Assembly (NCBI GenBank): GCA_963713545.1
Contig: CAVQME010000010.1
Location: forward strand, 186,001 to 250,000
Direction: 5' to 3'
From: CAVPLM01 sp963713545
GTDB taxonomy: Bacteria; Actinomycetota; Thermoleophilia; RBG-16-64-13
Length of the DNA: 64,000 nucleotides
The position numbers were made by a program, and so were the translations under genes. How positions within the stretch are numbered: the stretch's first letter is position 1; every line of letters starts with the position of its first letter. The notes under the pieces were generated by a model that saw only the letters and a program-made list of their open reading frames with translations, did no database searches and was not told the DNA's origin. This document shows positions 16,375 through 25,800 of this stretch, one piece after another.

Positions 16375-17526
16375 GTGCTCGACCCGATAGTCGACTTCCT
16401 CAACAAGCTCGGCATCGCTGCTCCCGGCCGTCTGGGATGGGTGACGGTCATCCTCACCTTCATTATCGCGGCGCTGGCTGCCTGGCAGTTCATGCCCCGC
16501 ATCCGCTTGTTCTCCCTGCGGGTCGGGTGGGCAGACGAGCCCAACCCGCGCCGCATCAACAAGGAGCCCCTGCCCAACGCCGGCGGACTGGCCATCTTCG
16601 CCTCGGTCGTCGTCGCTATGGTGATCGTCTCCCTCGTCCGCGAGATCGCCGTCGAGAACGTGCAGATACAGGTGCTCGCCATCTTGTTAGGGGGCTCGTT
16701 CCTCATCATGGCGGGCTTCATCGACGACCAGTTCGGATTGCCCGTGGGTTTCCGCCTCGCGGTGCAACTGGTCGCCGCGCTCTTGTTGGTGACCACGGAC
16801 ATACGAATCGACGTCGCCTTTGGAGGGGACTTTGCCACGGCCATCTCGGTGATCCTTACTGTGCTCTGGATCATGGCCATCACGAACGCCATGAACCTGA
16901 TCGACGGGGTCGACGGCCTGGCCGGCGGGGTGAGCTTCATCACGGCCATGAGCCTGTTGGCCGTGTCGGCCCAGGATCAGGCCAAAGCGGCAGCCACTCT
17001 TCTCCTCGCAGCCCTGGCCGGAGCTGCCCTAGGGTTCCTCCGCCACAACTTCCCCCCCTCACGCATCATCATGGGCGACAGCGGCGCCTACTTCTTCGGT
17101 TACGTCCTGGCTGCCTCCAGCATCCTGGGCGACCTCAAGGTCACCACTGTCTTTGCCCTCTTCCCTACGGTCCTCTTCCTCCTATTACCCCTACTCGACA
17201 CGTTCCAGGTCGTGCTCCGTCGGCTGGTGCGGCGCGAGAACCCTCTGTCGAGCCCGGGCACGGATCACCTCCACCACGGCTTGCTTGCCCGAGGTCTGTC
17301 GCAGACCCGCACCACGCTCATCCTTTGGGGCGTCACTTTGGGAACGAACCTGGTAGCCATGAAGGTCCAGGACATGTCGTGGCTCGTTATAGTCATCACC
17401 GCCCTGAGTATCGTCGCGTTGCTGGCGTTGATGGTCTGGCGTCGCCGCCGCGCTCTGAAGCGGGCGACGCTCCGCCAGGCTCCGACAGAACCAGCGGACC
17501 CACCGGATGAACGGCAGGCTGTCTAG
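16375..17526 (+). CDS. Undecaprenyl-phosphate sugar-1-phosphate transferase (WecA/MraY-like)
   Basis: 383 residues, about ten membrane helices. Starts with GTG. Family motifs: RRINKEPLPNAGGLAIF, GFIDDQFGLPV (Asp pair), AMNLIDGVDGLAGG, GDSGAYFFGY and HLHHGLLARGLSQ (the HxHH loop of WecA-type enzymes). It would load a sugar-1-phosphate from a UDP-sugar onto undecaprenyl phosphate at the inner face of the membrane, starting teichoic acid, arabinogalactan-linker or O-unit synthesis. The HLHH motif favours the WecA/TagO branch over MraY. No other glycan genes are adjacent. Confidence 0.92.
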   Translation: MLDPIVDFLNKLGIAAPGRLGWVTVILTFIIAALAAWQFMPRIRLFSLRVGWADEPNPRRINKEPLPNAGGLAIFASVVVAMVIVSLVREIAVENVQIQVLAILLGGSFLIMAGFIDDQFGLPVGFRLAVQLVAALLLVTTDIRIDVAFGGDFATAISVILTVLWIMAITNAMNLIDGVDGLAGGVSFITAMSLLAVSAQDQAKAAATLLLAALAGAALGFLRHNFPPSRIIMGDSGAYFFGYVLAASSILGDLKVTTVFALFPTVLFLLLPLLDTFQVVLRRLVRRENPLSSPGTDHLHHGLLARGLSQTRTTLILWGVTLGTNLVAMKVQDMSWLVIVITALSIVALLALMVWRRRRALKRATLRQAPTEPADPPDERQAV

Positions 17527-17545
17527 AGACGTGGGAGCTGACGCC

Positions 17546-18031
17546 GTGACAAAGGTGAAAACATCTGGTGCTTCATCGGTCGTTGCCCTAGTGGGCGCGC
17601 TGGTCTGCCTACTCGCGTTCACGCTCGCCTGCGGCTCGGAGACGCCCGCTGATATCACGGGCGACGATCAAACAGGCAGTACGGCTGAAGGGACGACCGT
17701 CCCGGGCTCTCTCACCCTCACCGAGGCCGACGACGGAGGCAGTTTCGAGATCCAGGCCGGGGGCACTATCGAGTTGTCTCTGCAGGCGAATCCCAGCACC
17801 GGTTTCGCCTGGGAGATGGACGATCCCGACCCTGAGGCCTCGCTGCTCGAGCAGGTGGGCGAGCCGGTCTTCATCTCGGACGTCCCGGACGCGGCGGGAG
17901 CCGCAGGGACAGTGACCTACACCTTCCGAGCGGTGGACCGCGGGAAGATGGTCGTGCGTATGGTCTACTACCCCCCGGATCCCACCGCAGATCCGACCAC
18001 CAGCTTCCAGGTCGATCTGGCGGTCAGGTGA
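17546..18031 (+). CDS. Chagasin-like (inhibitor I42) lipoprotein
   Basis: 161 residues from GTG 17546 (GGGAG 8 bases upstream). Lipobox TLAC follows a hydrophobic segment. The mature domain carries the chagasin loop NPSTGFAWE (consensus NPTTGY), then a TYTFRAVDRGKMVVRMVYYPP strand pair. Chagasin-family proteins block papain-like cysteine proteases by wedging loops into the active site. A paralogue follows 180 bases downstream. As a surface lipoprotein it may protect against external proteases or control a secreted one. Confidence 0.83.
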   Translation: MTKVKTSGASSVVALVGALVCLLAFTLACGSETPADITGDDQTGSTAEGTTVPGSLTLTEADDGGSFEIQAGGTIELSLQANPSTGFAWEMDDPDPEASLLEQVGEPVFISDVPDAAGAAGTVTYTFRAVDRGKMVVRMVYYPPDPTADPTTSFQVDLAVR

Positions 18032-18104
18032 TCGCGCCGACCCCGGCCGAAACCAGGCCGCCGGCCGGCCCGTCTCAGAGGGCATGAGTCAAAGGGTGAG
18101 CCTA

Positions 18105-18174
18105 GGGGCGTGAGCCCAGGGGTGCGTGTCCAGGGGCGTGAGCCCAGGGGTGCGTGTCCAGGGGCGTGTGTCCA
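18105..18174. repeat. G-rich tandem repeat
   Basis: Two exact copies of a 28-base unit (GGGGCGTGAGCCCA plus GGGGTGCGTGTCCA, itself two diverged 14-mers) followed by half a unit, with more degenerate copies on both sides (about 18080-18190). It lies in the leader between the two chagasin-like genes. It could change spacing by slippage or form G-rich structures. Confidence 0.75.
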
Positions 18175-18211
18175 GGGGCATGAATCGGCGACAAAGAAGG
18201 GGGCGAAGGTG

Positions 18212-18661
18212 ATGAGCAGGCGAGTGTGGCACTCAGCGGCGATCACGGGCGTTGTGGTTCTTGTCACGATCCTAGCATTGGTAGCGGCCGTAACCGCAGG
18301 ATGCGGCTCTGAGGTCGACTCGGCGGAGGGGCTTCTCGAGTTGGGAGAAGCGGACAACGGCGAGGCCTTCACGGTCGCGGTAGGCGACACCATCAAGGTG
18401 ATGCTTCCCGGCAACCCGACGACCGGCTTCGAGTGGACCGCCGCCGTCAGCGACGAAGACGCCGCGCTGATCGAGCAGCAGGGCGAGGCCGAATACGTGG
18501 CAGAGTCGACGGACCCCAGCGTGGTCGGCTCCGGCGGCATGTATACCTTCACCTTCAAAGCTGCGGACAAAGGAGAGGCGCTCCTGAAGCTGGAGTACGC
18601 CCGGTCGTTCGAAGACGTGCCGCCCGAACAGACTTTTGAAGTGACGCTTACCATCGAATAG
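18212..18661 (+). CDS. Second chagasin-like (inhibitor I42) lipoprotein
   Basis: 149 residues; ATG 18212 is chosen because the upstream in-frame stretch is only the translated tandem repeat, and AAGGGGGCGAAGG precedes the ATG. Signal peptide with lipobox TAGC, then the I42 fold: GDTIKVMLPGNPTTGFEW carries the canonical NPTTG loop, and MYTFTFKAADKGEALLKLEY matches the later strands. Paralogous to the previous gene. Likely an anchored inhibitor of papain-like proteases at the outer surface. Confidence 0.85.
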   Translation: MSRRVWHSAAITGVVVLVTILALVAAVTAGCGSEVDSAEGLLELGEADNGEAFTVAVGDTIKVMLPGNPTTGFEWTAAVSDEDAALIEQQGEAEYVAESTDPSVVGSGGMYTFTFKAADKGEALLKLEYARSFEDVPPEQTFEVTLTIE

Positions 18662-18740
18662 TGAACTCGCGGGGCGCGAGCGCCGGCGCCGCGCGGCGGC
18701 GATCGCGCTCGGGGCACGCAGGAAGTGCGTGGGGGCGGTA

Positions 18741-18767
18741 GAACGGGCCGGGCATGACGGCCCGTTC
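18741..18767. terminator. Hairpin between convergent genes
   Basis: Perfect 10-bp inverted repeat GAACGGGCCG / CGGCCCGTTC with a 7-base loop, placed between the ends of the convergent chagasin-like and toast-rack genes. Could serve both directions; there is no T-run. Confidence 0.55.
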
Positions 18768-18769
18768 TG

Positions 18770-19669
18770 CTATTTGGTGACGAGCTTGAGCGTTCCCACG
18801 CTCATGTCGACCGTGATGGTCAGGGTCTTGCCCTGTCCGCCCGCTTGCACGGCGGGCGTGCTCGAGGTCTTGCCCGTGGTGGTCCATTCCCCTTCCAGGG
18901 AGACATCCGTCAAGGACCCTTCCACCGTCACGCGGGCGGCAGTGCCCACCGGCACCAGAACGGTCACGGTCCCCACTCCGGCTTCGACCCGAACGCTCCC
19001 ATCGGTGCGCAACTGCCCCGAGAAGTCCAAGGTGTAAGACCCGGCTCCGCCCTTGAATTCGAGGGTTCGGAAATTGGCGTTCGCGAGACCCGTCAAGTTC
19101 ACGGTGGAAGCGCCTGTCTCGTAGAGCAGCCGCTGCATCTGCCCGGGATTCGCCGAGTCGAAGTTGACCTCGGTCTTGGAGGCGCCGTCCTTGATGGTGA
19201 GGTCCTGCAAAGTCAGCCCTCCCAGGTCGTACGTGCCCTCGTAGGCACCGGCGGACACCTGAAGCCGCATGGGAGCCCCTCCGAGTTGCAGTTGCCAGTC
19301 GTTCACGACGTCTCCGCCGAGCGCCTCGAGACCGCCCTTCTTCCCCTGCTCGATGGTCAGCTTCTTATCGGTCCGCACGACTACCGGCTTCCACGCATCG
19401 ACGTTGTATCTGATGACGCCAGAGGCAAGACCGGTCGCCCCCGGGCCGACCGAGAGATTCCCCGCCCCCATGGCGATCTCCACGTCGGTGACCGCGGCCG
19501 AACCTAGCGGCTCGTCGAGAGCCAGTTCCTGGGTGGGCCCGACGTCCACCCCCACGCTGCAGGAGACCGCGAATGTCGTCGAAACCAGCATCACCATCCC
19601 TAGGAAACAGGCTAGCGCCGCGCTCACGAGCGCTCCCTGTTTCGATCCTTCCTGCCGCGATCCGCTCAT
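18770..19669 (-). CDS. Toast-rack (DUF2154/DUF4097-like) lipoprotein
   Basis: 299 residues. N-terminal hydrophobic segment ending in VSC, compatible with a lipobox. The rest is repetitive beta structure: EIAMGAGNLSVGPGA, YDLGGLTLQDLTIKDGASKTEVNF, LEFKGGAGSYTLDFSGQL, VRVEAGVGTVTVLVPVGTAARVTVEGS. This is the pattern of LiaF/toast-rack domains, which form right-handed beta stacks in envelope-stress sensing. There is no adjacent LiaRS-like two-component system, so its role is inferred only as an envelope lipoprotein. Confidence 0.75.
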   Translation of the reverse strand: MSGSRQEGSKQGALVSAALACFLGMVMLVSTTFAVSCSVGVDVGPTQELALDEPLGSAAVTDVEIAMGAGNLSVGPGATGLASGVIRYNVDAWKPVVVRTDKKLTIEQGKKGGLEALGGDVVNDWQLQLGGAPMRLQVSAGAYEGTYDLGGLTLQDLTIKDGASKTEVNFDSANPGQMQRLLYETGASTVNLTGLANANFRTLEFKGGAGSYTLDFSGQLRTDGSVRVEAGVGTVTVLVPVGTAARVTVEGSLTDVSLEGEWTTTGKTSSTPAVQAGGQGKTLTITVDMSVGTLKLVTK

Positions 19670-19772
19670 GAGGCACCCCCTCGCACTCTGGTCGCCGTCG
19701 GCCGGCCATTGCCGGCGCCGATCGCTCTCCTTCTCAGGATTGTAGAGGAATTGAGACCGGTCGGCACGCTGA

Positions 19773-20606
19773 TCAGACTAGCAGCGGGTCGGCGATCGCC
19801 GCGATGATGTACGCCGCCACCACCAGCACGGCCAGCGCTATCACCAAGACCGTGCGCGCCGTCCCGCTTCTCCAGGGACGGCCCTCGCCCCAGGCCCATC
19901 GACTCCGCCTCCACAGCAGGAGAACGGCAAAGACGGCTGCAGACCAAGCTCCACCGAGACTCCACCCGGCGAGGACATCCGAGGTCCAGTGCACCCCGAG
20001 ATAGATCCGAGAGAAGCCTATCGCGGCGACAAGGACCAGGCCGACCACGACTGCCACTACTTTGAGCGCCGGCCGGGCTCCGCGCCGGCCGCCAGATCGT
20101 CCTTCGGCCCGATGCAAACAGCGGCACGCCACGAAGATCACGAGAACGAAGAAGACCAGGGTCACGAGGGCGTGACCCGAAGGGAAGCTGTGCGAGACAG
20201 GGGCTTCGATCAACATCATGTCCTCCGGCGGACGGGGTCGCTGGTAGGCGTACTTGGTAACACTCGAAATCACCTGAGCCACGATGATCCCACCCGCCAC
20301 CAGGATCGCCCGCGTCCGCAGACCCCAGATCAGTAGCGCAATCACGATCGCCGCCGTCAAGGTACCCAGGAATACGGCGTTGCCCAGGAGGGTGACACCC
20401 CAGAAGAGGATGTCCCGGCCAGGCGTCCGCCAGGACAACACGGCATCGGTCACCTGCTGGTCGAACCTGGAAAGGGAAGGCTCGCCGGTCACCTGTCGCC
20501 CCAATACCAGGAAGACGGCGACGAGGACCGCCGCCGCGAACATCAGCGCAGCCGCCGGTGCGTACCTACGAAGCCTCCCGCTCTTAGGCGGAGCGGGCGA
20601 CCGCAT
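19773..20606 (-). CDS. PAP2-family membrane phosphatase
   Basis: 277 residues with about six membrane helices and the three-part acid phosphatase signature: KYAYQRPRP (KX6RP), SHSFPSGHA (PSGH) and SRIYLGVHWTSDVLAG (SRX5HX3D). Such enzymes dephosphorylate undecaprenyl pyrophosphate or phosphatidic acid at the membrane. Its start overlaps the end of the GyrI-like gene by 23 bases on the same strand, so they are probably cotranscribed. The start and end of the protein are hydrophobic with a short basic N-terminus. Confidence 0.92.
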   Translation of the reverse strand: MRSPAPPKSGRLRRYAPAAALMFAAAVLVAVFLVLGRQVTGEPSLSRFDQQVTDAVLSWRTPGRDILFWGVTLLGNAVFLGTLTAAIVIALLIWGLRTRAILVAGGIIVAQVISSVTKYAYQRPRPPEDMMLIEAPVSHSFPSGHALVTLVFFVLVIFVACRCLHRAEGRSGGRRGARPALKVVAVVVGLVLVAAIGFSRIYLGVHWTSDVLAGWSLGGAWSAAVFAVLLLWRRSRWAWGEGRPWRSGTARTVLVIALAVLVVAAYIIAAIADPLLV

Positions 20607-21231
20607 GCCTCAGCACGGTCTTAAGATTCTCGGGCTTCGCCGTACGCGGGTCCCCAAGATAGATCTCGTGATGGCGCCCCCGAAAGACATAGCCATTCTC
20701 CTCGGCGAATGCCTCCATCCTGGCAACCGTAGCCGGCTCGTCGGCATAGGGCCCGATGTGCATAATCTGAAGGCACAGCCCCTCGCGGAACCTCTCGAAG
20801 CGGACCCGATCGAGCGACTCGGTAGGACGTCGCTCCTTCTCGCTCTTTCGGCGGACTTGGCCGAGGGCTTCTGAGAACATGTCCGAGGTAACGTGGTCGG
20901 GTTGCATCATCATCATGGTCCATGCCCATCCACCAGACGCGGCGAACTCGGATCCCCCGCTGGGGAAGTCCCACAGCCCTTCGAGAGCCATGACGGTGTA
21001 GTCGATCGGATCCACCGGACGACCCTTGGACATGAACTTGAGGGTGTATGAGAGACCATAGAGCGCGCCGATAGCCGCCGCGAAACTCGGGGAGGTTCCA
21101 GGGGTCGCGTCATCCTCGAGCCGGCCGTCGATCATGATGAACTTCATCTCGGGGACATCGACGACCGTGACCGCCTTGGCGGACGGCAGGTAGAGGTGCT
21201 TGAGCTGCTTCTTGAGGTCCAGCTTCTCCAC
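20584..21231 (-). CDS. GyrI-like small-molecule-binding domain protein
   Basis: 215 residues from GTG 21231, preceded by GGGAGGGG; an upstream in-frame extension overlaps the next gene and looks non-coding. Motifs: VTVVDVPEMKFIMIDGRLEDD, LYGLSYTLKFMSKGRP, ALEGLWDFPSGG, MMMQPDHV, and MHIGPYADEPATVARMEAFAEENGY, matching free-standing GyrI-like (SOUL/BmrR-effector-like) proteins. This subfamily binds or hydrolyses small electrophiles. No DNA-binding domain is attached. Confidence 0.85.
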   Translation of the reverse strand: MEKLDLKKQLKHLYLPSAKAVTVVDVPEMKFIMIDGRLEDDATPGTSPSFAAAIGALYGLSYTLKFMSKGRPVDPIDYTVMALEGLWDFPSGGSEFAASGGWAWTMMMMQPDHVTSDMFSEALGQVRRKSEKERRPTESLDRVRFERFREGLCLQIMHIGPYADEPATVARMEAFAEENGYVFRGRHHEIYLGDPRTAKPENLKTVLRHAVARSA

Positions 21232-21310
21232 GATGCCCCCCTCCCTTCCCGGTCTCGTATTTGTCGATGATACCTCAGGGACTTGGGGCGGCACGCACCA
21301 CCGAACACCC

Positions 21311-22222
21311 CTAGGTCGCGAGCCCGTCCAACCGCCATAGACCGGCTTTTCGCGCCTCCTCCACGGCCGCCCGGTATTCCATCGCGGTCGTCGGTCGGGA
21401 GATCTCCCCGTATCTGTCCGCCCTGTACGCTGGGTGGTACTGGTCCATGACGTTGACGTAGGTGTCGGCCGACAATTCTGAAGCGATGAAGCGGAAGACC
21501 TCGTCGCCGCCGGCCTGACCGTCGGGCAGCACCAGGTGGCGTACCAGGAGCCCCCGTCTGGCCACGCCGCGCCCATCGAGCTCCAGGTCCCCCACCTGCC
21601 GGTGCATCTCACGCACGGCTGCTCGGTTGCGCTCCACGTAGTCGAGGACTCCGGACAGACGCCCGCCGACCCGATCGTCCGAGTACTTCATGTCGGGCAT
21701 GTAGATGTCGACGACGCCATCGAGGAGCCGGAGCGTGGACAGAGAGTCGTAGCCGCCCGTGTTGTAGACCACCGGCAGCCTTAGACCCTCCTCCACTGCC
21801 AGGACGAGAGCGGCCAGTATCTGCGGCACCACGTGGCTGGGCGATACGAAGTTGATGTTCTCGCAGCCCATCTCCTGCAGCTCCATCATGGTCCGGGCGA
21901 GTTCCGCCGGTTCCTGCTCGCGCCCCCGGCAGAGATGACTCAAGTCGTAGTTCTGGCAGAATACGCAGGCCAGGTTACAGCCGGCGAAGAAGATGGTGCC
22001 CGAGCCCCCGCGACCCACCAGGGGCGCCTCTTCACCATAGTGGGGGCCGGCGCTCGCGACCCGCGCCCGAGCGCCGGTGCGGCACTCACCCAGCTCGCCG
22101 ATCGACCTGTCCACCCGGCACTGCCGCGGGCACAACAGGCAGCGGCGCAGGCGCACGCGCGCCCGCTCTGCCCGGGCGGCCAGTTCACCCGGCGCCAACG
22201 CTCTCAGATAGGCCGGATCCAC
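21311..22222 (-). CDS. Radical SAM protein, pyruvate formate-lyase-activase-like
   Basis: 303 residues. An N-terminal Cys-rich part (CLLCPRQCRVDR...GEC) precedes the radical SAM core with CNLACVFCQNYDLSH, the CxxxCxxC cluster of the PflA-like group, followed by CENINFVSPSHVVPQILAAL, VVYNTGGYDS and VDIYMPDMKYSD. It belongs to the widespread group of activase-like radical SAM proteins without a defined glycyl-radical partner; none is visible here. Upstream of, and on the same strand as, the GyrI-like gene, with a 79-base gap. Confidence 0.85.
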   Translation of the reverse strand: MDPAYLRALAPGELAARAERARVRLRRCLLCPRQCRVDRSIGELGECRTGARARVASAGPHYGEEAPLVGRGGSGTIFFAGCNLACVFCQNYDLSHLCRGREQEPAELARTMMELQEMGCENINFVSPSHVVPQILAALVLAVEEGLRLPVVYNTGGYDSLSTLRLLDGVVDIYMPDMKYSDDRVGGRLSGVLDYVERNRAAVREMHRQVGDLELDGRGVARRGLLVRHLVLPDGQAGGDEVFRFIASELSADTYVNVMDQYHPAYRADRYGEISRPTTAMEYRAAVEEARKAGLWRLDGLAT

Positions 22223-22543
22223 CCATCCCTCCCCTGCCGCGAAACCTCCAGTGCTCCGACAGTGACCTCAGCATAACGCTTCGGCGTGGGGCGGCGCAGC
22301 CGTATACTTAGGAACTGCCACCGCTGCCCTGCGCGGCTGACTCGGGCCGGCGTCGGCTGCGCCTGCCCCGCGGCTACGCCCGGAGGCCGACCCGACGTTT
22401 TGTGGCTAGACTCCGGTGCCCGGTTGCCAAGGAGTGAGAACGGGTAAAGAAGGGTGACCTAGAACATCCGGCGGGTCGACACTGCCGCTTCAGAGCCACG
22501 TCGTCTCGTCGTCAGGGCAGTCGCGTCCACGAGAGGAGGAACG
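22223..22543. other. Intergenic region between divergent genes
   Basis: About 320 very GC-rich bases between the radical SAM gene and the AhpD-like gene. It should hold divergent promoters. Only the Shine-Dalgarno sequence GAGAGGAGGAACG at its right end is clear. Confidence 0.4.
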
Positions 22544-22849
22544 ATGAAAGAGGTCCATCCGTACTACGCCGATTTCAAGGCCCGCTTCCCCGAGTTGGTG
22601 GAGAAGAACGAGGCCTTGGGACAGTACGTCCATGATCAGGGCGGGCCGCTGGACGAGAAGACCCGCTGGCTGATCAAGCTAGGCATCTCCGCCGCCAGCC
22701 ACCATCAGAGGGCCGTCGTCACGCACGCCGAGCGGGCGCGAGAAGCCGGTGCGACAGAGGAAGAGATCGTGCACGCGCTGCTTCTGGTGATCCCTACGTG
22801 CGGGTTCCCCACCTTCATGGAAGCCTATCGGATGTACAAGGGGCAATAA
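22544..22849 (+). CDS. Carboxymuconolactone decarboxylase/AhpD-like protein
   Basis: 101 residues, single small domain: LDEKTRWLIKLGISAASHHQRAVVTHAERAREAGATEEEIVHAL is the CMD core helix pair. In AhpD the corresponding segment carries a redox CxxC; here it reads SHHQ and both Cys are absent, so a peroxidase role is unlikely and a structural or binding role remains. It ends one base before the proline catabolism gene, so the two form an operon. Strong Shine-Dalgarno sequence upstream. Confidence 0.83.
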   Translation: MKEVHPYYADFKARFPELVEKNEALGQYVHDQGGPLDEKTRWLIKLGISAASHHQRAVVTHAERAREAGATEEEIVHALLLVIPTCGFPTFMEAYRMYKGQ

Positions 22850-22850
22850 G

Positions 22851-25800
22851 ATGAGCGAAGGGTCTGGCCAAGCGCCGCCTGAGGCCGCCGACAGCTCGGC
22901 GCACAGCCCCGCCGAGGCCGCTGAGAGCGCCGCGGAAGTCGCGGTACCCGATGAGGCTGCGAAGGCGGAGGAAGCCGGGGCGGAAGAGTCCACCACGGCC
23001 GGACCTGCGGAGGCCGGTCCGGCCGACCTGGAGTCCCGCATCCACGAGATCGGTGAGAAGCTGTTCGCCGCGGTGAGCGAGCAGGGGCGGCTGAGCGCAG
23101 CTTCCTCGTTCTTGAGCGGCCGCGCGATGCAGCGTCGCATCCTTGCCCAGGCCATCGACGATCCTCACCTCAAGACCCAGCTCTTCCGCTTTGTCGACGT
23201 CTACCCCAGCCTGCGCGGGTCGGGCGATGTAGTCCGGCACGTCCGCGCCTATCTCGCCGACGGAGGTGACCTGCCTCGCCCGCTGGACCGGCTGGTGGGC
23301 ACCAGCGCCGGCCAGCGCCTACCCAGCTGGGCGGTGGCCCGACTGACCGAGCGAGGGATGGAGCGGATGGCCAAGAGCCTCATCCCTGGCCGCGATGCAG
23401 GCGAAGCCATACCTACCCTCAAGCGTCTCCGCCGCCACCACACCGGCTTCACGCTGGACATTCTGGGAGAGGCCTGCCTCAGCGAGGTCGAGGCCGCCGA
23501 CTACGTCGCGCCGCTATCTCGACGTGCTCGACATCCTTCCCCCGCGCGCCAGCCGCTGGTCGGCCGATCCTCAGATAGACAGGGCTCCGTGGGGCGAGCA
23601 GCCGAGAGTGAACCTGTCTCTGAAGCTCACCTCGCTCTACTCCCAGATCGATCCGCTCGACTTCGAGGGCTCGCGCCGAGCACTGGTGGCCGCACTGAGG
23701 CCGCTCTTCATCGGCGCCCGCAACCGGGGCGTGTTCCTCAATCTCGATCTGGAACGCTTCGCCTACCGCGATCTCACGTACGCCGTCTTCGCGGACCTCG
23801 TCCTCGACGAGGACCTCGACGACTACCCGCATGTCGGCGTTGTAGTCCAGGCCTACCTCCGGGACAGCAGGGACGACGTGCAGAATCTGGTCGATCTCGC
23901 CCGGCGGCGCGGCACGCCCTTCACCGTGCGCCTGGTCAAAGGCGCCTACTGGGACTACGAGACCATCATCGCCGCCCAGGAGCACTGGCCTTCTCCGGTC
24001 TTCACGAACAAGGCACAGACCGACGCCCAGTTCGAGCGATTGACAACCCTGCTGATCGACAACTGGGAGTGGACCAGGCCCGCCCTCGGCACCCACAACA
24101 TTCGCAGCATCGCGGCCGGCATAGCCAAGGCCGAGGCGGCGGGACTCCCTGCCGGCGCGCTGGAGTTGCAGTTCCTCCACGGCATGGCGGACTCCATCCG
24201 GCGCGCGACGGTGGCCGAGGGCCAGCGGGTGCGCGAGTACGTACCGGTTGGAGAACCCATCCCAGGGATGGCCTACCTCGTCCGCCGCCTGCTGGAGAAC
24301 ACCGCCAACGAGTCCTTCCTGCGCCTGACCTTCGTCCAACTCCAAGACCCGGCTACTCTCCTGGCCGCCCCCGATACAGGCCCTCCGCACCCCGAGCCGT
24401 CAGGGCTTCAAACGGAGATCGTCGCCGCGCCCGCCACAGAAGAAGAGCTGCCTGCGTTCCAGAACGAGCCCCGGGCCGACTTCTCCCAGCCTGGGGTCCG
24501 TGCCGCAATGGAGAAGGCCCTGGCCACCATCCGAGGCAGCCTTGGCCGCGACTACGCCCTTCTCGTCGGCGCCGAACAGATCAAGACCGAAGCCGTCGTG
24601 GTGTCCACCAACCCGGCCCGTCCCGACGAGGTGATCGGCAGGGTGGCCGCTGCCGGCCGTGACGAGGCGGACCGAGCGCTCCGTGCCGCCCAGGCCGCCT
24701 TCCCACTATGGCGAGACACCCCCGCCGCGGAGCGCGCGGAGATGCTGCTCCGCGCGGCTTCTCTGATGCGGGAACGTCGCTTCGAACTCGCCGCTCTAGA
24801 GGTGGTGGAAGCTGGCAAACCCTGGCGTGAAGCCGACGCCGACGTCACCGAAGCCATCGATTTCCTGGAGTACTACAGCCGCGAGATGCTCCGCCTGGCT
24901 CCTCCTCGAAGTTTGAGCGATGTACCCGGCGAAGAGGACCTCTACTTCTACGAGCCCCGGGGCATCGCGGCGGTGATCGCCCCCTGGAACTTCCCGCTCG
25001 CCATTCCTGCGGGGATGGTGTCGGCGGCTTTGGCAGCCGGTAACACGGTGGTCTTCAAGCCGGCGAGCGCCACGCCGGTCCTGGGCTACGCCCTGGTCCG
25101 GATGCTGCACGAAGCCGGGGTGCCGGACGGGGCCGTCAATTTCCTGCCTGGGTCCGGAACCGAACTGGGCGACCACCTGGTCGGCGACCCTCGAGTCGAT
25201 CTCATCGCCTTCACCGGCAGCCTAGAGGTGGGTCAGTCGATGATTCAGAAGGCCGCGATCGTCGCTTCCGGCCAGAGAAACATCAAGAAGGTGGTCGCCG
25301 AACTCGGGGGCAAGAACGCCATCATCGTCGATACCGACGCGGACCTCGACGCCGCCGTCGACGGAGTCATCGTCTCCGCCTTCCACTACGCCGGTCAGAA
25401 ATGCTCGGCCTGCAGCCGGGTGGTGGTGGTCAAGGAGGTGTACGACCAGTTCGTGCGGAGGCTCACCCAGGCGGTGGCAAGCCTCAGGGTGGGCGACCCT
25501 TCCGACCCGGGAACACGTGTAGGCCCCATCATAACGGCGGAGGCGCAGGAGCGCATCCTCGCCGCCATCGGGCGCGGCAAGACCGAGGCCGACTTGGCCT
25601 TCCCGCCGGAAGGATGGATCCCGCCCTTGACCGCGCCGGTCCGCGTGCAGGGGCCCGCAGCAGAGCAAGGGTCCACGAGATCCTTCGAGGGCGCCGCACC
25701 ATCGGCAGCGGTCAACGCCGGCTCGGACGCGGCCGAGGCCTCGGCGGAAGCGCGGGCATCGGCAAGGACCGAGGCGGCGGCGACGCCGGTCGAGTCTGCG

